Below, in pieces: positions 8,030 through 17,284 of a DNA stretch of 64,000 nt; position 1 is the first letter of the stretch, and the number at the start of each line of letters is the position of its first letter. The stretch covers positions 124,001 through 188,000 of the forward strand of contig NZ_JAKWJS010000005.1 of the NCBI RefSeq assembly GCF_022761115.1, in the 5' to 3' direction. The notes under the pieces were generated by a model that worked only from the letters and a program-made list of their open reading frames with translations, was not told where the DNA came from and ran no database searches. The translations under genes and the position numbers were made by a program. This DNA comes from Dyella sp. RRB7. Lineage in GTDB: Bacteria > Pseudomonadota > Gammaproteobacteria > Xanthomonadales > Rhodanobacteraceae.

Positions 8030-9016
8030 ATGAAACTGGGTTCCCTGAAGGAGGGCGGCCGCGACGGTACGCTCATCGTCGTCAGCCGCGACCTGAAGCA
8101 GGCGGTCAAGGCGACCGGCATCGCGGCCACGCTGCAGGCGGCGCTGGACGACTGGTCGAACGTGGCGCCGCGCCTCAACGCACTGTCCGACGAGCTTCAT
8201 GCCGGCCATGCGGCAGGCGCATTCGCGCTGGACATGACCGCGCTTGCTGCTCCGCTGCCGCGTGCCTATGAGTTTGTCGACGGCAGTGCCTACCTGCCCC
8301 ACGTCGAGCGCGTGCGCCGCGCCCGTGGCGCCGACGTGCCCGAGTCGTTCTACACCGATCCGCTGATGTACCAGGCCACCAGCGCCGGCTTCCTGGGCCC
8401 GCGCGACCCGGTGGTGGTGCCCAGCGAGGACTATGGCATCGACCTGGAAGCCGAGGTGGTGGTGGTGACCGACGATGTGCCGATGGCGGTGACGCCGGCA
8501 CAGGCCGCCGAGCACATCCAATTGGTGGGCCTGGTCAATGACGTGTCGTTGCGCGGCCTGATTCCGGCCGAGCTGGCCAAGGGCTTCGGCTTCCTGCAAT
8601 CCAAGCCGCGCTCGGCGTTGTCGCCGGTGCTGGTGACGCCGGACGAACTCGCCGACGCCTGGCAGGACGAGAAGCTGCACCTGCCCATGCGCACCTGGCT
8701 CAACGGCAAATGGTTCGGTGAAGCCGAGTGCGGCGTGGACATGCAGTTCAACTTCGCCCAGTTGGTGGCGCATGCGGCCAAGACGCGTCCGCTCACCGCC
8801 GGCACCATCGTCGGTTCCGGCACCATCGCCAACGAGGACACCGGCAAGGGTGCCTCCTGCCTGGCCGAGCAGCGCACGGTGGAAACCCTGCGCGACGGCA
8901 AGCCGACCACGCCGTTCCTGGCGTTCGGCGACAGCCTGCGCATCGACGTGACCGACAAGCATGGCGCATCGATCTTTGGTGCCATCGAGCAGGTCATCGC
9001 GCCCCTGAAGCGCTGA
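8030..9016 (+). CDS. fahA: Fumarylacetoacetate hydrolase family protein (fumarylacetoacetase)
   Basis: 328-residue hydrolase expected to split fumarylacetoacetate to fumarate and acetoacetate, the last step of tyrosine degradation. The C-terminal FAH domain has the metal-binding EAEVVVV strand and LVNDVSLRG, then GFGFLQSKPRS, the GTIVGSGTIAN segment and GDSLRIDV near the end. It belongs to the shorter bacterial form (about 330 residues). The ATG at 8030 has GGAGTAGAGG before it; an in-frame ATG at 7988 would add 14 residues without family similarity. Its position directly behind hmgA supports this substrate over other FAH-family reactions. Confidence 0.93.
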   Translation: MKLGSLKEGGRDGTLIVVSRDLKQAVKATGIAATLQAALDDWSNVAPRLNALSDELHAGHAAGAFALDMTALAAPLPRAYEFVDGSAYLPHVERVRRARGADVPESFYTDPLMYQATSAGFLGPRDPVVVPSEDYGIDLEAEVVVVTDDVPMAVTPAQAAEHIQLVGLVNDVSLRGLIPAELAKGFGFLQSKPRSALSPVLVTPDELADAWQDEKLHLPMRTWLNGKWFGEAECGVDMQFNFAQLVAHAAKTRPLTAGTIVGSGTIANEDTGKGASCLAEQRTVETLRDGKPTTPFLAFGDSLRIDVTDKHGASIFGAIEQVIAPLKR

Positions 9017-9092
9017 TGGCTCGGCACCGGTAGGGTCGCGGCGAGCTACCACAGCGTGGCCGCCACGGACCTACACGAATTGTCGCAGCACC

Positions 9093-9106
9093 CTGATGGT
9101 TGTCAG
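9093..9106 (+). promoter_or_regulatory. Candidate Anr/FNR box upstream of hemN
   Basis: CTGATGGTTGTCAG matches TTGAT-N4-ATCAA at 7 of 10 positions. Its centre is about 42 bp before the hemN ATG. A GATACT -10-like element (9129-9134) follows, which places transcription start at or beside the ATG. Confidence 0.4.
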
Positions 9107-9141
9107 GGGCTGGGTCATGGCGAGCAGCGATACTGCCGCGC

Positions 9142-10542
9142 ATGCGCACGACCACGACCGTTCCCGAATTCGATCCGGCACTCATTGCCCGTTACGACGT
9201 CGCCGGTCCCCGCTACACCAGTTATCCCACGGCGCCGCAATTCCACGCCGGCTTTGACGAGGCGGCGCTGCGCGAGGCAGCCAGAGTGTCGAACGAGGCA
9301 GTCGAAGCGCGGCCGCTGTCGCTGTACCTGCACGTGCCGTTCTGCTTCAGCCCCTGCTTCTATTGCGGCTGCAACCGCATCATCACGCGGGACCTGGGCA
9401 AGGCCGATCATTACCTGGGTTACCTGCAGCGCGAGCTGGCGATGGCCGGCCAGCTGTTCGATCGCCGGCGGCCGCTGCGCCAGTTGCACCTGGGCGGCGG
9501 CACGCCCAATTTTTTCGATGCGTCGCGCATGGCGACGTTGGTGGAAACGCTGGAACGCCACTTCGCCTATCGTCGCGAAGGGGAGCGCGAATACGGCATC
9601 GAGATCGATCCGCGCTACGCCGACGGCCAGTACGTGCGCGCACTGGCCGCGCTGGGCTTCAACCGAGTCTCGGTGGGCATCCAGGATTTCGATCCGGCGG
9701 TGCAGGCGGCGGTCAATCGCATTCAGAGCGTGGCGCAGACCCGCGGCGTGATCGATGACGCGCGGGAGGCAGGCTACGGCTCGGTCAGCGTGGACCTGAT
9801 CTATGGCCTTCCGCGCCAGACCATGGAAGGTTTCTCGCGCACCCTGGATGAGGTGATCGCGCTCATGCCCGATCGCGTGGCGGTCTATGGCTATGCGCAC
9901 CTGCCGCATCTGTTCAAGGCGCAGCGACAGATCGAGGTGGGCGACCTGCCCGACGCATCTTCGCGACTGGCGCTGTTCGGGCTGGCCTTCCAGAAACTGT
10001 GCGATGCCGGTTACGTATACGTGGGCATGGATCATTTCGCGCGTGCCGACGACGAGCTGGTGCGGGCCCAGCGCGCCGGCACCCTGCAACGCAATTTCCA
10101 GGGTTATTCCACCCATGGCGACTGCGACATCGTCGGCGTGGGCGTCAGCGCCATCAGCCGCATCGGCAACAGCTACAGCCAGAATGCCCGCGATCTCCCT
10201 GGCTACCAGACGGCGTTGGATGCCGGTCGCCTGCCGGTGGTTCGAGGCGTCGCACTCCATAAGGACGACCTGGTTCGCCGCAGCCTGATCGGCGAACTGA
10301 TGTGCCATGGCGAACTGGACATGCCCGGCTTCGGCGCGCGCCACGGGCTGGATTTCAACGAGTACTTCGCTGCCGAACTGAAGCGCGTCGCAGCGCTTGT
10401 TGCCGACGACCTGGTCAGGTTCGACGAAGGCACGATCCGGGTGACCTCGCGCGGGCGGTTGCTGTTGCGGAACATTGCCATGTGCTTCGACGCCTACCTC
10501 GCCGCGTCCGCGGAAGCGCCACGTTTCTCGCGCACGATTTGA
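9142..10542 (+). CDS. hemN: Oxygen-independent coproporphyrinogen III oxidase (radical SAM)
   Basis: 466-residue radical SAM enzyme that decarboxylates coproporphyrinogen III to protoporphyrinogen IX without oxygen. The cluster motif is C68-x3-C72-x2-C75 in VPFCFSPCFYCGCN, followed by the SAM-binding LGGGTPNFF and the HemN features SVGIQDFDPAVQ, SVDLIYGLP and the C-terminal GYSTHGDCDIVGVG block. This is the true HemN form, not the HemW look-alike, because the extra Cys after CxxC and the N-terminal RYDVAGPRYTSYPTAPQFH are present. The ATG at 9142 is chosen; the frame is open upstream only through a TTG at 9100. There is no Shine-Dalgarno, and a candidate Anr box precedes it. Confidence 0.96.
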   Translation: MRTTTTVPEFDPALIARYDVAGPRYTSYPTAPQFHAGFDEAALREAARVSNEAVEARPLSLYLHVPFCFSPCFYCGCNRIITRDLGKADHYLGYLQRELAMAGQLFDRRRPLRQLHLGGGTPNFFDASRMATLVETLERHFAYRREGEREYGIEIDPRYADGQYVRALAALGFNRVSVGIQDFDPAVQAAVNRIQSVAQTRGVIDDAREAGYGSVSVDLIYGLPRQTMEGFSRTLDEVIALMPDRVAVYGYAHLPHLFKAQRQIEVGDLPDASSRLALFGLAFQKLCDAGYVYVGMDHFARADDELVRAQRAGTLQRNFQGYSTHGDCDIVGVGVSAISRIGNSYSQNARDLPGYQTALDAGRLPVVRGVALHKDDLVRRSLIGELMCHGELDMPGFGARHGLDFNEYFAAELKRVAALVADDLVRFDEGTIRVTSRGRLLLRNIAMCFDAYLAASAEAPRFSRTI

Positions 10543-10670
10543 CTGCAGGGCGCCGTGGGCATCGGCGCATGAGTGATCCAGGCCAGGGTGCTGCGATCCA
10601 GTCATTCGCCGGGTGCCACCAAGTTGCACGAAGCGATCTGAGGCGTCTCGTCACGATGTCAACGGGGATA

Positions 10671-10691
10671 CACAGCGCTTGTCGCGCTGTG
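10671..10691. terminator. Hairpin between convergent hemN and the copper receptor gene
   Basis: Perfect 8-base arms CACAGCGC and GCGCTGTG around TTGTC, just beyond the 3-prime end of the leftward receptor gene. It lacks a T-run, so it is only a possible terminator. Confidence 0.35.
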
Positions 10692-10701
10692 CGCCCTTCG
10701 C

Positions 10702-12828
10702 TCAATACTTGATGTCCAGCTTCATCCATAGCGTGCGCCCGGGTTCGTTCACCCGCACCGTGTTGACGTAGCCCACCAGGCCGACGCTCGCCGCGTTGAC
10801 ATGTTCCGCATAGGTTTTGTCGAACAGGTTGTCGATACCCGCGCTGAGGGTCAGTGCGCGGCTGACGCGGTAGCCGCCATTGAGCGAAAACACGCCGAAA
10901 CCGCCGCTAGGCCCCAGGTCCTGCCCGACGATATTGCCTTGGCCCACCGCGACACGATGCTGGGCGGCGGCGATGCGCCAGAGTCCACCGACCGACCAGG
11001 CACCGGTGTCATAGGTGAGTCCCAGCCTCGTTTCCAGGGGCGGCATCTGCGGCAGCGGACGATGCTCGCTCTGGTTCTGGCCCCAGGCCCAGGCGAGGGT
11101 GGCGTCGGCTTTCCAGCGCGCACCCAGGCTGTACACCAGGCCGGCCTCGCCTCCCGCGATGCGCGCATTCACGTTGCTGGCCTGGCTGGCAGTCATGCCG
11201 GTGCCATAGTCCATCACGATGAAATCATGGACCACGCCGAGATAACCGGAAACCCAGGCCTTGAGCCGCGTGTCGTTGTACTGCAGACCCACGTCGAGCT
11301 GGGTGGTCTGCTCCGGCTGCAACCGGAGAAAACTTGGCAGGCTCTTGTCCGCGTGTCGGCCGAACAATTCCCAGTAGTCGGGGAACCGTTGTACATAGCC
11401 GATGCCTGCATAGAACGTGACCGGCTGCGCGGCGAGGTCGTGCTCGTAGCGTACGAAGCCGGCGGGCAGGGTGCTCGAACGACTGGCATCGACGCCTGCT
11501 GCCACGTTACCCATGCTCATGCCGCCCATGATGGCGTTGGCCGGTAGCGCCAGGTCATAGCCGCGCACTTGCGCGCGATCCATCCGCGCGCCGCTGATCA
11601 GGCGATCACGCTCGGCCATGTTCCAGCTGAGTTCGCCGAACAGGCCCAGGCTGCCCATGCGCGCATCGCGTTGCCACGGCTGGTCCCGGTAATCGGGCAG
11701 CCTGCCACCCGCAGGGCCGCCCATGCGACTGCGGTTGATGCTGGTGCTGCCATCCATGCCGGTGACCAGGCTCAATGCCTCGGTCCATGCGAAGGTGGCG
11801 GCCACGCGTCCACCCACGGTGCGGCGATCCACGTCGCTGGCCATCGCCATCGGCATCATGCTGGACGGGCTTGGATGGCGCAGCGTGTAGTTGTCCATCA
11901 CGTGGTCGATGTAGTTGTAGTAGAGCTGCGCTTCGATCCGGCTGAAGATCGCACCCGGGCGCTCGTGCTCCAGCTTCAGGCCGGCGCTGTCGTGCAGAAA
12001 CTGCGCGCCGTCCATGCCGCTGAACGCGTAGGCCGCCTGGCCATTGCCCTTGCCCGCGGATAGCTCGATGCGGGTGTCGTCGTCGGGTGTCCAGCCGAGC
12101 GCGGCGTTGGCGTTCCAGCGATCCCAGGACGAATGCACGTGGTTGCCGTCGCCGTCCTTGTAGTCCTGGGCGTGGGTGTGATTGGCATCGACGGCCATAT
12201 AGACGTCCGGCGTGCCCGCGCGCAGGTCGATCGTCTGGTCGTTGCGTCCGGCCGAGCCGCCGAGCAGGCTGCCGTCCACGCTGATGCCGGGTGAGGCGTA
12301 GCGCTTGAAGTCGCGCTCGAACAGCACCGTGCCGGCCGAGTTGCCCGGGCCGTACAACACCGTCTGCGGCCCCTTGATGACGGTGACGCGGTCGTACAGC
12401 TGCGGCGAGACATAGGCCGTTGGCGGGTCCATGCGCGAAGGACAGCCGCCGCCGACCTGGCCGCCATCCACCAGGATGTTCAGTCGTGAGCCCGCCATGC
12501 CGCGCAGCACCGGGTCACCGTTGCTGCCGCCTTTTCGGATGGTGGAAAAGCCCGGGATGGTCTTGAGGAAATCGGCGCCGTCGCTCGCCGGTACGGGTTG
12601 TCGTGGCGCCTTGGGATCGGTGATGACGGTGAGTGGTTTCTCCTGCATCGGCGCCGTGACCACGATGGGAGGAAGGGTCTGCAGCGGCGTGTCCTGGTCG
12701 GCGTAAGCAGGTGCCAGGGCGAGCATGAGTGCCAGGGCGAGCGCGCAGCGCCGTGTAGCGGGGCATGGGGGGCAGACACGAAATGACGGCGGCGCAGCGA
12801 GGCGCTCGCGAAAGAAGCGATATGACAT
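10702..12828 (-). CDS. TonB-dependent copper receptor (OprC/NosA type)
   Basis: 708-residue outer-membrane gated channel. A signal peptide ends near APAYA (residues about 40-44); the plug domain (about 60-180) has GGSNGDPVLRGMAGSRLNIL and VIKGPQTVLYGPGNSAG, followed by a 22-strand barrel that ends with the aromatic residue Y. The plug carries GGCPSRMDPPTAYVSP, the hallmark of the copper receptor subfamily: C129 and M133 correspond to the Cys and Met that bind copper in Pseudomonas OprC. A Met-rich loop (SSMMPMAMASD) and other Met-rich turns (MGGMSMG) add possible Cu(I) sites. It is probably co-transcribed with the upstream DUF2946 gene. It should be active under copper limitation, an inference from family behaviour. 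Confidence 0.92.
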   Translation of the reverse strand: MSYRFFRERLAAPPSFRVCPPCPATRRCALALALMLALAPAYADQDTPLQTLPPIVVTAPMQEKPLTVITDPKAPRQPVPASDGADFLKTIPGFSTIRKGGSNGDPVLRGMAGSRLNILVDGGQVGGGCPSRMDPPTAYVSPQLYDRVTVIKGPQTVLYGPGNSAGTVLFERDFKRYASPGISVDGSLLGGSAGRNDQTIDLRAGTPDVYMAVDANHTHAQDYKDGDGNHVHSSWDRWNANAALGWTPDDDTRIELSAGKGNGQAAYAFSGMDGAQFLHDSAGLKLEHERPGAIFSRIEAQLYYNYIDHVMDNYTLRHPSPSSMMPMAMASDVDRRTVGGRVAATFAWTEALSLVTGMDGSTSINRSRMGGPAGGRLPDYRDQPWQRDARMGSLGLFGELSWNMAERDRLISGARMDRAQVRGYDLALPANAIMGGMSMGNVAAGVDASRSSTLPAGFVRYEHDLAAQPVTFYAGIGYVQRFPDYWELFGRHADKSLPSFLRLQPEQTTQLDVGLQYNDTRLKAWVSGYLGVVHDFIVMDYGTGMTASQASNVNARIAGGEAGLVYSLGARWKADATLAWAWGQNQSEHRPLPQMPPLETRLGLTYDTGAWSVGGLWRIAAAQHRVAVGQGNIVGQDLGPSGGFGVFSLNGGYRVSRALTLSAGIDNLFDKTYAEHVNAASVGLVGYVNTVRVNEPGRTLWMKLDIKY

Positions 12829-12910
12829 GGCGAAATCCGAAAATCAGGCAGCAGGAAGCCGCGCGACGAAGCGCCGCGGCGATGACGGGGTCGTGAGTCA
12901 GTGGGTGCTG

Positions 12911-13270
12911 CTAGATGATCGGCGGGCCGCGCGGCGACGCGGCCATCACGCCGGGCTTGGCGTAGATGGGATCGGGCGCGGGAACTACGGAGCGTGACGT
13001 CGGTGGCGATGGCAGTCGCAGCGATGCGGCATCACCAAGCAGCGCGGGGCTATGGCCAAGCAGGCCGCAATAGCCGCACTTTTCCATCGACAGCGGATGC
13101 GGGCCGGCGGGAGCCGGGTGGTCGCGATGCGGTCCGCACATGGCTGCCATCGACGGCATGCCGCTGTCGATGGCGATTTGCGAAATCACCGGCGACACGA
13201 CGGCCAGCCAGATGGCCGCCATGGCCAGCCAAGCTATCCAGCGTGGAATCTGTGGGCGCTTCGGATACAT
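12911..13270 (-). CDS. DUF2946 family membrane-anchored protein (probable copper-linked)
   Basis: 119-residue small protein. One hydrophobic segment near the N-terminus (WIAWLAMAAIWLAVVSPVI, residues about 11-30) would be a signal anchor or signal peptide. The periplasmic part holds MCGPH and MEKCGYCGLLGHSP, with paired Cys and His residues characteristic of DUF2946 and suited to metal binding. The tail is rich in Pro and Ser. It lies 82 bp upstream of the copper TonB receptor in the same direction, and this pairing is common in proteobacteria, so a role in copper handling is likely. The biochemical function is not established. Confidence 0.8.
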   Translation of the reverse strand: MYPKRPQIPRWIAWLAMAAIWLAVVSPVISQIAIDSGMPSMAAMCGPHRDHPAPAGPHPLSMEKCGYCGLLGHSPALLGDAASLRLPSPPTSRSVVPAPDPIYAKPGVMAASPRGPPII

Positions 13271-13383
13271 CCCAGTCGGTTACAGCGGTCGTCCCAGTCC
13301 TGGCAGCCATCTTCCCATGCGCTTGGCCATGCTGCCCTGCGGCGTGCCGTCGCGGCGCTTATCGCTCCGGCATCGGCATGCGC

Positions 13384-14151
13384 TCACGCCGCGGGTACGC
13401 CTGGAATGGCCAGGGCGTTGCCGTCGTCCTGCAACAGACGCTGGTGGATGGCGTCCAGATGTTCCAGCAGCTGCGCGCGCGACTCGGCGGCGTACGGGTT
13501 CTCGCGCTGGATGGCCGCGAACAGGTGGCCGGCGTCGCCACGCACGGCGGCGAGCATATGGGCCAGGCCGAGGAACGATGGCGGCGCCATCGACAAATCC
13601 TCGCCGATGCCCATCTCCACCAGCGCCTTGGCGATAAAGAACGCCAGCGCATGCGTATCGGCCATGGCGCGGTCGTGATAGGCCGCATCGCGTTCGATCA
13701 CCTCGCAACCCAAGGCCTCGAACAGGCGGCGCGCGCGCTCCGTGGTTTCGGGATGTCGCACGCTGGCACACAGTACCGTGCGCAAGGGGCGTTCGCCCCG
13801 GGCCAGGCTCAGCGGGCCGAACAAGGGATGGCTGCCGATGTGCGGAATGTCATCGCCCAGCCATTCATCCATCAGCTCGCAGGGGTGCTGCTTGACGCTG
13901 CCGACATCGATGACCGTATGCCCGCGATGCAGGTATGGACGCAGCTCACGCAAGGCCGTAGCCAGTAGCGGCACCGGCATCGCGAGCACGATCCACTCGG
14001 CATCGCGGGTGGCCTCGGCCGCCGATGGGCTTGCCAGGGGCGCGGGTACGTCGGCATGAGGGTCGAATACATGCACCTGATGGCCTGCGTTGAGCAGCAT
14101 CTGGGCGAAGGCCTGTCCGAAGCGGCCGTAACCTAGCAGGGCGAAGATCAT
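13384..14151 (-). CDS. tyrA: Prephenate dehydrogenase family protein
   Basis: 255-residue NAD(P)-dependent dehydrogenase of the TyrA family. The N-terminal Rossmann fold starts with [15 protein letters not shown] (GxGxxG), and the helical C-terminal half contains IGSHPLFGP with the catalytic-type His and [15 protein letters not shown]. It would oxidise prephenate or arogenate toward tyrosine. The ATG at 14151 is used; an upstream TTG at 14172 would add seven residues. There is no ACT or chorismate-mutase domain, and the length is at the short end of the family, so a related oxidoreductase cannot be excluded. It is divergent from tpx. Confidence 0.8.
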   Translation of the reverse strand: MIFALLGYGRFGQAFAQMLLNAGHQVHVFDPHADVPAPLASPSAAEATRDAEWIVLAMPVPLLATALRELRPYLHRGHTVIDVGSVKQHPCELMDEWLGDDIPHIGSHPLFGPLSLARGERPLRTVLCASVRHPETTERARRLFEALGCEVIERDAAYHDRAMADTHALAFFIAKALVEMGIGEDLSMAPPSFLGLAHMLAAVRGDAGHLFAAIQRENPYAAESRAQLLEHLDAIHQRLLQDDGNALAIPGVPAA

Positions 14152-14288
14152 CCGTGAATTCCGTGGGGGCAATGACGGCCACGATACGTGATGCCGGAAT
14201 CCATCGCCGCCACTTCCGTCAATACGTGCCCTTGGTGTTTACGGCTGGGGCATGTTCTACTTTTGGACGCATTCCAACGAGGTGTCCC

Positions 14289-14789
14289 ATGTCTCAAGTT
14301 ACCCTCAAGGGCCAGCCAGTCCAGGTCGATGGCCACTTTCCCACCGACGGGGAGCAGGCTCCCGCGTTCTCCCTCGTCGGCAAGGACCTTTCCGACGTCA
14401 CCTTGGCGAACTTTGCCGGCAAGCGCAAAGTGCTGAATATTTTCCCCAGCGTGGATACGCCGACCTGCGCCACCTCGGTGCGCCGCTTCAACGAGAAAGC
14501 CAGCCAGCTCGACGACGCGGTGGTGCTTTGCATCTCCGCCGATCTCCCGTTCGCACAGGCGCGCTTCTGCGGCGCCGAGGGCCTGGACAACGTGGTGACG
14601 CTGTCCACGCTGCGTGGCCATGAGTTCCTCAGGAACTATGGCGTGGCCATCGCCTCGGGCCCGCTGGCCGGTCTGGCGGCGCGCGCCGTGGTGGTGCTCG
14701 ATACCCACGACAAGGTGCTGTACAGCGAGCTGGTCGGCGAGATCGCCCACGAGCCCAACTACGATGCCGCGCTGGCCTCGCTGGGCTGA
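14289..14789 (+). CDS. tpx: Thiol peroxidase, atypical 2-Cys peroxiredoxin
   Basis: 166-residue thioredoxin-fold peroxidase that reduces hydrogen peroxide and alkyl peroxides with thioredoxin. The peroxidatic Cys is C60 in [14 protein letters not shown] and the resolving Cys is C94 in ARFCGAEG, the standard Tpx pair. The N-terminal [20 protein letters not shown] is typical. The ATG at 14289 is supported by the family start (MSQVTLKG). A strong intrinsic terminator follows at 14816. Confidence 0.96.
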   Translation: MSQVTLKGQPVQVDGHFPTDGEQAPAFSLVGKDLSDVTLANFAGKRKVLNIFPSVDTPTCATSVRRFNEKASQLDDAVVLCISADLPFAQARFCGAEGLDNVVTLSTLRGHEFLRNYGVAIASGPLAGLAARAVVVLDTHDKVLYSELVGEIAHEPNYDAALASLG

Positions 14790-14815
14790 TTCGTTGGATC
14801 GTCGGTTGCAGGAGG

Positions 14816-14843
14816 AAGGCCGGATCCAGTCCGGCCTTTTCTT
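14816..14843 (+). terminator. Rho-independent terminator of tpx
   Basis: Nine-base arms AAGGCCGGA and TCCGGCCTT with a short loop, followed by TTTTCTTT. Confidence 0.85.
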
Positions 14844-14854
14844 TGGGGATTGGC

Positions 14855-14885
14855 CAAAAAAAGCGGCCCGCCGAAGCAGGCCGCT
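14855..14885 (-). terminator. Rho-independent terminator of the azurin gene
   Basis: On the minus strand AGCGGCC and GGCCGCT arms enclose a TTCG-containing loop and are followed by seven T residues. Confidence 0.8.
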
Positions 14886-14923
14886 TCCCCTCCCCGTTAC
14901 TTTGACGCCCGCGATATCGGCGT

Positions 14924-15373
14924 TTACTTCCCTATGGCCAGCGCGCCCTTCATCAGTGCGGCGTGGCCTGGGAACGTGCAGAAGTAGGCATAGGTTTCGC
15001 CGGCCTTGAGCTTGGCCAGCGGGATGGTGACGCTATCGGATTCGCCGCCGCCGACCAGCTTGGTGTGCGCGATGACGCGCGGGTCCTGCGGCTTGATGTA
15101 GTCGTGGTCCGCGCCGGCCTTCATGCCATCGGCAATGATGCCGGTTTCGTCCGACGCTTCGCCCAGCACCCAGTTGTGTCCCATCGAAGCCTTGGGCAGC
15201 TTGCCGGCGTGCTTGAGCGTTACCGTGAACTGCTTGCAGGTCTTGGGTACCTCGATGCTCTTTTGGTTGAACTGCATGGCATCGCTGCCCTCGATGGTGG
15301 TCGAGCAGTCGGCGGCCCATAGGGGCGTGGCGAGCAGGCCGAGCACGGCGAGGGCAAGGGTCTTGCGGATCAT
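14924..15373 (-). CDS. azu: Azurin (blue copper electron-transfer protein)
   Basis: 149-residue periplasmic cupredoxin. A signal peptide of 20-21 residues ends LLATPLWA before ADCSTTIEG. The type 1 copper ligands are H66 (GHNWVL), C132, H137 and M141 ([14 protein letters not shown]), with the G-H-N-W pattern of true azurins. The disulfide pair C23/C46 is also kept. It carries single electrons between respiratory complexes and partner enzymes. The ATG at 15373 has GGAG eight bases upstream. A near-perfect Anr/FNR-type box lies about 72 bp upstream, in keeping with anaerobic control known for Pseudomonas azurin. Confidence 0.96.
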   Translation of the reverse strand: MIRKTLALAVLGLLATPLWAADCSTTIEGSDAMQFNQKSIEVPKTCKQFTVTLKHAGKLPKASMGHNWVLGEASDETGIIADGMKAGADHDYIKPQDPRVIAHTKLVGGGESDSVTIPLAKLKAGETYAYFCTFPGHAALMKGALAIGK

Positions 15374-15437
15374 CAGGCAATCTCCAGCGTAGTCATCGGA
15401 AGCCGACGAACGATGGCGCTGAAGCATGCGCGAGGTG

Positions 15438-15451
15438 CTGATCTGGATCAG
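15438..15451 (-). promoter_or_regulatory. Candidate Anr/FNR box upstream of the azurin gene
   Basis: CTGATCTGGATCAG (shown on the plus strand) is perfectly symmetric outside its 4-bp centre and matches TTGAT-N4-ATCAA at 8 of 10 positions. A class II promoter centred at -41.5 would start transcription near 15403, leaving a 30-base leader with a good ribosome-binding site. Confidence 0.6.
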
Positions 15452-15500
15452 CTTCGTACGATTGATGTCGATGCCGCGACAGTGCACCGCAGTCCCGGGA

Positions 15501-15527
15501 AAACAAAAGCCGGGCAATGCCCGGCTT
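15501..15527 (-). terminator. Rho-independent terminator of gapA
   Basis: Perfect 9-base arms AAGCCGGGC and GCCCGGCTT around a 3-base loop; on the minus strand they are followed by TTTTGTTTT. Confidence 0.85.
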
Positions 15528-15560
15528 CTGTTTCGATGCCTTGGTATCAGGCTTACTTGC

Positions 15561-16574
15561 TTACTTGGCCGCCATCAGCGCGATCGTCATATCGAGCATG
15601 CGGTTGGAGAAACCCCACTCGTTGTCGTACCACGACAGCACCTTCACCAGCGTGCCTTCCATGACGCGCGTCTGGGTGGCGTCGTAGGTGGAGGAAGCCG
15701 GGTTGTGATTGAAGTCGACCGACACCAGCGGCTGAGTGTTCACCGCCAGGATGCCCTTCAATGCGCCGTTGGCGGCTTCGTTGATGACCGCGTCGATTTC
15801 TTCCTTGGTGGTCGGACGGGCGGCGTCGAAGGTCAGGTCGACCACCGACACGTTGATGGTCGGCACGCGCATGGCGAAACCGTCCAGCTTGCCGTTGAGC
15901 TCCGGCAGCACCAGGCCCACCGCGGCGGCGGCGCCGGTCTTGGTCGGGATCTGGCTCATCGTGGCCGAACGCGCGCGACGCAGGTCGGAGTGGTACACAT
16001 CCGTCAGCACCTGGTCGTTGGTGTAGGCGTGGATGGTGGTCATCAGGCCGCGCACGATGCCGATCTTGTGGTGCAGCACCTTGGCCAGCGGCGCCAGGCA
16101 GTTGGTGGTGCACGACGCGTTGGAGATCACTTCCAGCTTGGAGGTGAGCTTGTCCTCGTTCACGCCGATCACGAAGGTGCCGTCCACGTCCTTGTCGCCA
16201 GGGGCGGAGATGATCACCTTCTTGGCGCCCGCGGCGATGTGCGCACTGGCCTTGGCCTTGGAGGTGAACAGGCCGGTGCACTCAAGCACCACGTCGACGC
16301 CCAGGGCGCCCCACGGCAGCTTGGACGGATCACGCTCGGCGCAGACCTTGATGCGGTCGCCGTTGACGATCAGATCGCCGCCGTCCACCGACACGGTACC
16401 CGGGAACTTGCCGTGGGCGGTGTCGTACTGGGTCAGGTGCGCGTTGGTCTCGGCGTTGCCGAGGTCGTTGATCGCAACGATCTGGATCTCGTTGGTGCGA
16501 CCGGCTTCGTACAGCGCGCGCAGAATGTTGCGGCCGATGCGACCGTAACCGTTGATGGCGACCTTGATGGCCAT
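15561..16574 (-). CDS. gapA: Type I glyceraldehyde-3-phosphate dehydrogenase
   Basis: 337-residue phosphorylating GAPDH of glycolysis/gluconeogenesis: glyceraldehyde-3-phosphate, NAD and phosphate give 1,3-bisphosphoglycerate. It has the NAD-binding [10 protein letters not shown] at residues 8-17, the NAD-preferring acidic residue D37 in AINDL, and the catalytic C155 in [13 protein letters not shown] with the partner His in the [10 protein letters not shown] segment. [12 protein letters not shown] closes the protein. An ATG with GGAG upstream starts the gene. pykA, fba, tkt and pgk lie within 12 kb, a carbon-metabolism cluster also seen in Xanthomonadales. Confidence 0.97.
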   Translation of the reverse strand: MAIKVAINGYGRIGRNILRALYEAGRTNEIQIVAINDLGNAETNAHLTQYDTAHGKFPGTVSVDGGDLIVNGDRIKVCAERDPSKLPWGALGVDVVLECTGLFTSKAKASAHIAAGAKKVIISAPGDKDVDGTFVIGVNEDKLTSKLEVISNASCTTNCLAPLAKVLHHKIGIVRGLMTTIHAYTNDQVLTDVYHSDLRRARSATMSQIPTKTGAAAAVGLVLPELNGKLDGFAMRVPTINVSVVDLTFDAARPTTKEEIDAVINEAANGALKGILAVNTQPLVSVDFNHNPASSTYDATQTRVMEGTLVKVLSWYDNEWGFSNRMLDMTIALMAAK

Positions 16575-16741
16575 GGGACAGCGTCCTCCGGAGTGAGGTG
16601 ACGAAAGTGGCGGCTGTGGGACCGCCGTAAAACCGTCATTTTAGCCTGAACCGAGGGGTAGCCTCATCCGGGGCTGTTCAGGAAGCGTGGAACGCGGTTG
16701 AATCGCTGCCTTGGGGCATCCTCACCCCGTCGGAGATCGCC

Positions 16742-17212
16742 ATGAGCGACGCAGAACAGACCATCGAGATCAGCCTCGAACAGACGAGGGACTACGAGTT
16801 CAAGGTGCATTTCGACGATACGGCCATTCCCGACCTGGTCACCGACGAAACCTCGCCGCTGGGTCACGATGCCGGCCCCAATCCGTCGCGCCTGCTGGCC
16901 ACCGGCGTGGCCAACTGCCTGGCGGCCAGCCTGCTGTTTGCACTGCGCAAGTACAAGAACGCGCCAGGCACGCTGGGTGCGCGCGCAAAGGCGACGCTGA
17001 CGCGCAACGAGCACAACCGCTGGCGCGTCACGCGCATCGCGGTGGAGCTGCAGCTGGCCGATGCGGCCGCCTCGCTGGAGCACATCGATCGGGTGATCGC
17101 CCAGTTCGAGGACTTCTGCATCGTCACCCAGAGCGTGCGGCAGGGCATTGCGGTGGATGTCGCCGTGCGCGACGGCGAGGGTCGGTTGTTGCCGGCGCCG
17201 GTGGTGGGCTGA
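16742..17212 (+). CDS. OsmC family protein
   Basis: 156-residue protein of the OsmC/Ohr superfamily, whose known members are thiol-dependent peroxidases acting on organic hydroperoxides. The core motif ATGVANCLAASLLFALRK has one Cys (about residue 59) at the usual position on the buried helix; a second Cys occurs in FEDFCIVTQSVRQGI, the region of the family's second catalytic Cys. The ATG at 16742 follows GGAGATCGCC. It stands alone between gapA and a secreted nuclease gene. The exact substrate is unknown. Confidence 0.88.
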   Translation: MSDAEQTIEISLEQTRDYEFKVHFDDTAIPDLVTDETSPLGHDAGPNPSRLLATGVANCLAASLLFALRKYKNAPGTLGARAKATLTRNEHNRWRVTRIAVELQLADAAASLEHIDRVIAQFEDFCIVTQSVRQGIAVDVAVRDGEGRLLPAPVVG

Positions 17213-17284
17213 CACGCGGCTTGCGCCTGGCTGTCATTGGGCTGTGGCAAACTCGGCGGCCCTAACCCTGGAACGTATGCCGCC

